From Polaribacter butkevichii (GTDB lineage Bacteria > Bacteroidota > Bacteroidia > Flavobacteriales > Flavobacteriaceae): a stretch of DNA of 64,000 nucleotides. Positions 61,675 through 64,000 of this stretch are shown here, piece by piece. Made by a program: the position numbers and the translations under genes. How positions within the stretch are numbered: the stretch's first letter is position 1; every line of letters starts with the position of its first letter. The notes beneath the pieces were generated by a model that had not been told where the DNA came from, did not search any database, and was given only the letters and a program-made list of their open reading frames with translations. The DNA lies in assembly GCF_038024105.1 (NCBI RefSeq), contig NZ_CP150661.1, forward strand, positions 3,935,501 to 3,999,500. The letters run 5' to 3'.

Positions 61675-61788
61675 GTTTTTTATAATTTATTTTTATAAGA
61701 AACAAAAGTAGGACTAGAAGCAAGGTTTATTTTATAACATTGGTCATATTTTAAAGAAAAGTAAGAAATCGGTTTCGTTATTATTAAC

Positions 61789-61820
61789 AAAGCCTCATCA
61801 TTTAAAAATGATGAGGCTTT
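61789..61820 (-). terminator. Hairpin downstream of the efflux genes
   Basis: AAAGCCTCATCATTT and AAATGATGAGGCTTT form a 13- to 15-bp stem about 80 bp after the TolC-like stop. No T-run follows on either strand, so it is a weak terminator or mRNA-end stabiliser. Confidence 0.55.
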
Positions 61821-61897
61821 GTACTTAATTTATAGGAAAATCATCAAAAAAAACTACGTTTTACAGCGTTTTTATTGAAAGAATAGTTAGAATTATT

Positions 61898-63337
61898 TTA
61901 TTTCCATCCTCCTCCTAAAGATTTATAAATATGAATATTTGCTATTAATTGTTCTTTTTTCGTTTCAATTAATGCAATTTTAGCATCTAAGGCTTCTCTT
62001 TGTGTTAATAAAACTTCTAAATAATCGGCTCTAGCAGATTTAAATAAACGTGTAGAAAGGGCTATAGATTCTGTTAACATTTGTACTTGATTAGCTTTTA
62101 AATTATAGATCTTTTTTAGATTTTGAATGTTAGAAAGACCATTTTCTACTTCTATATATGCACTTAAAATGGTTTTTTCATACTCAAAAATCGTTTGTAA
62201 CTGTTGGTCACTTGCGTTTTTATAAGCTGCTTTTATTGCATTTCTATTAATTAAAGGACCAATAAGATCTCCCGCTAAAGAATAGGCTAGAGATTCTGGA
62301 GTGTTGGTTAAAAATTTAGATTTAAAAGATTCTAAACCTACACCTGCTTTAATACCTACAGAAGGATAAAAATTGGCTCTTGCTACTTTTGTATTTAATT
62401 TAGAAGCTGCTAATTCTAATTCTACTTTTCTAATATCAGGTCTATTTTGTAATAATTGAATAGGAACTCCAGCATACATTGTATCTATTTTAGTTGTTAA
62501 AAACTCTTTCGATTTTCTATGTACATGCTGAGGTTTTTGTCCTGTTAAAAAATTTATTTTATGCTCTATAACAACAATTTTTTGCTCTATTTCATATTTT
62601 TCACTTTGATTTTTAAGCACTTCAGCCTGAAATCGTCTCACTGCCAACTCCGTTGTTTTTGCAGCTTCTTTTTGCAGTTTTACAATTCTTAAAGCATTTT
62701 TTTGAATGTCTAAATTTTGATTAACAATGTCTAATTGATTGTCTAGGGCCATTAACTCGTAATAGGTATCTGCTATTTCAGAAACTAAAGTAGTAACCAT
62801 AAAGTTTTTACCTTCTACAGAAGCTAAATATTCATATACAGCCGCTTTTTTTTCGTTTCTTAGTTTTTTCCAAATATCTAATTCCCATGAAGCAGAGAGG
62901 CCTACAGAATAATTAGTAAGAGGTTCAGGAAATTCTTTCCCATCAATTTCTAATTGTTTTTCTACTGAACCATTTCTGGTGTGTTCTCCTACTTTTTCTA
63001 CTTCAGCTCCAGCAAAAATATTTACAAAAGGAAGGTATTCTCCTTTTTTAGCCTGAATCTGATTTTTAAACATATCTACACTTTGTAACATTATATTTAA
63101 TTCTTGATTGTGTAGAAGTGCAGTATCAATTAAAGAAATTAAATAAGGGTCAGAAAAAAAAGTACGCCATTCTGTTTTTGCTGTATTTAAAGTGTCTACG
63201 TTTTTATGCAGAAACGTTTCTGGAACCGCTGTATTTTCTTTACGTATCTTTTTAGTAGGCGCGCAGGAATGCAAAAGCATTACTGCGAAAATAGCTACTA
63301 AAAAGAGTTGGCTGTTTTTTATACTATTGTTCATCAT
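61898..63337 (-). CDS. TolC/OprM-like outer-membrane efflux lipoprotein
   Basis: Outer-membrane channel of an RND pump, 479 residues. Lipoprotein signal ending MLLHSC (Cys about 25). Then two OEP domains with the repeated coiled-coil helices: ELNIMLQSVDMFKNQIQAKKG, SVGLSASWELDIW, YYELMALDNQLDIVNQNL, and in the second half VPIQLLQNRPDIRKVELELAAS and FYPSVGIKAG. NRPD is typical of the OprM branch. Its first 14 bp overlap the RND transporter gene upstream, so they are coupled. Start may be either of two adjacent ATGs (63337 or 63334). Substrate unknown. Confidence 0.94.
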   Translation of the reverse strand: MMNNSIKNSQLFLVAIFAVMLLHSCAPTKKIRKENTAVPETFLHKNVDTLNTAKTEWRTFFSDPYLISLIDTALLHNQELNIMLQSVDMFKNQIQAKKGEYLPFVNIFAGAEVEKVGEHTRNGSVEKQLEIDGKEFPEPLTNYSVGLSASWELDIWKKLRNEKKAAVYEYLASVEGKNFMVTTLVSEIADTYYELMALDNQLDIVNQNLDIQKNALRIVKLQKEAAKTTELAVRRFQAEVLKNQSEKYEIEQKIVVIEHKINFLTGQKPQHVHRKSKEFLTTKIDTMYAGVPIQLLQNRPDIRKVELELAASKLNTKVARANFYPSVGIKAGVGLESFKSKFLTNTPESLAYSLAGDLIGPLINRNAIKAAYKNASDQQLQTIFEYEKTILSAYIEVENGLSNIQNLKKIYNLKANQVQMLTESIALSTRLFKSARADYLEVLLTQREALDAKIALIETKKEQLIANIHIYKSLGGGWK

Positions 63338-64000
63338 CTTTTCTTTTGGTTAATTTTTTCAATAGTTTAGAAATCTCGTTGAGTCTAAGTTTTAACTTAC
63401 TTGTGCTATCGTCTTGTATATTTTTCATTAATTCTTCGGATAAAGGTTGACTAGATTCGTCTTTAATGAGGGTTTTACCATCTGCCATTTTAGCAAATAC
63501 ATAGTAAAGCCCCGGAATTAATAATACACCAAACACAGTACCAATAAACATACCTCCAAGTGCAGACCCTCCAATAGTTTTGTTACCAATTGCGCCCGCT
63601 CCTGTGGCAACTACTAACGGAATTAAACCAGCAACAAACGCAAAAGAAGTCATTAAAATAGGTCTAAATCTTTCTTTAGAACCTTCTATTGCCGCCTCTA
63701 AAATGGTGGCGCCTTGGCGTCTTTTTTGAACGGCAAATTCTACAATTAACACGGCATTTTTACCTAGTAATCCAACTAACATTATAATTCCTATTTGTGC
63801 ATATACGTCATTGGCAAGTCCCATTGTCTTCAATAAGAAAAAAGAGCCAAAAACACCTACTGGTAAAGATAAAATAACAGCTAATGGCAATAAAAAACTT
63901 TCATATTGCGCAGCTAATACAAAATAGACAAATATTAATACAACAATAAAAATGTATAAAGATTCATTACCTCTATGTGCTTCATCAAAAGTTAAACCTT
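63324..64000 (-). CDS. RND efflux transporter (AcrB/HAE1 family), C-terminal part
   Basis: Partial gene cut by the window end; only the last 225 or so codons are seen and the true start lies beyond 64000. In frame the visible part starts GLTFDEAHRGNESLYIFIVV and runs through VLAAQYESFLLPLAVILSLP, the conserved VYAQIGIIMLVGLLGKNAVLIVEFA helix, PILMTSFAFVAGLIPLV and GGMFIGTVFGVLLIPGLYYVF, the last membrane helices of AcrB-type pumps. A charged C-terminal tail of about 60 residues (KDESSQPLSEELMKNIQDD) is longer than in AcrB. The TolC-like gene follows with a 14-bp overlap. The periplasmic adaptor is expected upstream, outside the window. Confidence 0.93.
   Translation of the reverse strand, partial: GLTFDEAHRGNESLYIFIVVLIFVYFVLAAQYESFLLPLAVILSLPVGVFGSFFLLKTMGLANDVYAQIGIIMLVGLLGKNAVLIVEFAVQKRRQGATILEAAIEGSKERFRPILMTSFAFVAGLIPLVVATGAGAIGNKTIGGSALGGMFIGTVFGVLLIPGLYYVFAKMADGKTLIKDESSQPLSEELMKNIQDDSTSKLKLRLNEISKLLKKLTKRKDDEQ

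Noticed and set aside
1..64000. rRNA or tRNA genes, prophage or complete insertion sequence
   Set aside because: No conserved rRNA or tRNA sequence, transposase, integrase or phage structural gene was seen; a reading by eye could miss a single tRNA.

Overview
The window reads as chromosomal DNA of a marine-type member of the Flavobacteriaceae (Bacteroidota; Polaribacter or Tenacibaculum would fit, but the genus is an inference). The grounds are low GC, AT-rich spacers, Bacteroidota -7 boxes of the form TAnnTTTG, absence of strong Shine-Dalgarno sequences, a SusC/SusD pair driven by a hybrid two-component regulator, many lipoproteins with LxxC-type signals, and two secreted proteins with type IX secretion (T9SS) C-terminal sorting domains. 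Coding density is high. I saw no rRNA, tRNA, CRISPR array, phage or complete insertion sequence.

Layout. 1-9.2 kb: the regulatory and import end of a polysaccharide or glycan utilisation locus (susD, susC and a one-protein hybrid sensor/AraC regulator), with two identical palindromic boxes upstream of susC. 9.8-13.9 kb: cystathionine beta-synthase, a LolC/E-like permease and a divergent NamZ-like muramidase lipoprotein. 14.0-16.05 kb: a tandem array of about ten 185-bp units built from two hairpin-forming arms, interrupted by a small GIY-YIG nuclease gene. This is the most unusual structure in the window. 16.2-22.9 kb: housekeeping and small membrane genes (pyrD, LysE exporter, Pmp3-type peptide, CsaA, Mpo1-like, DinB/BstA-like, TPR lipoprotein, pfkB). 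23.5-28.5 kb: a branched-chain amino acid operon leuC-leuD-cimA/leuA-like-leuB. 28.6-35.5 kb: a MutS2 without the Smr domain, preceded by a LytTR regulator remnant, then a giant T9SS leucine-rich-repeat protein and ung. 35.4-43.6 kb: a mostly minus-strand run with LpxH-like phosphatase and glycosyltransferase, a tight Ca3427-like/nucleoside phosphorylase/DUF1835 operon, SUI1, a 2-oxoglutarate/Fe(II)-type oxygenase, DUF6048, DUF6452 and pterin dehydratase. 43.8-46.9 kb: a sulfatase-YHYH-T9SS fusion with a coupled small gene. 46.9-58.3 kb: rlmD, OmpA-type lipoprotein, lipocalin-like lipoprotein, cytochrome c, ornithine aminotransferase, AsmA, small membrane proteins, YbaB and oligopeptidase B. 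58.4-60.8 kb: a cysteine-synthase-like enzyme next to an alpha-oxoamine synthase, which together look like the first steps of capnine/sulfonolipid synthesis. 60.9-64 kb: alpha-carbonic anhydrase, then an RND efflux pair cut by the window end.

How the genes may work together. The regulator at 5.0-9.2 kb probably senses a glycan fragment in the periplasm and switches on susCD through the twin boxes. The cystathionine beta-synthase and its shorter paralogue at 58.5 kb may divide sulfur metabolism between amino acid and sulfonolipid synthesis. LeuCD and LeuB can process citramalate as well as isopropylmalate, so the synthase encoded between them may feed isoleucine rather than leucine synthesis. 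At least three dispersed repeat families (the 185-bp array, a GATTGAAACGGCATCC element, and a TGTCAyTTCGAGTGATTTT element) sit only in spacers. All family assignments are from reading the sequence and from memory of the families; no database search was run.
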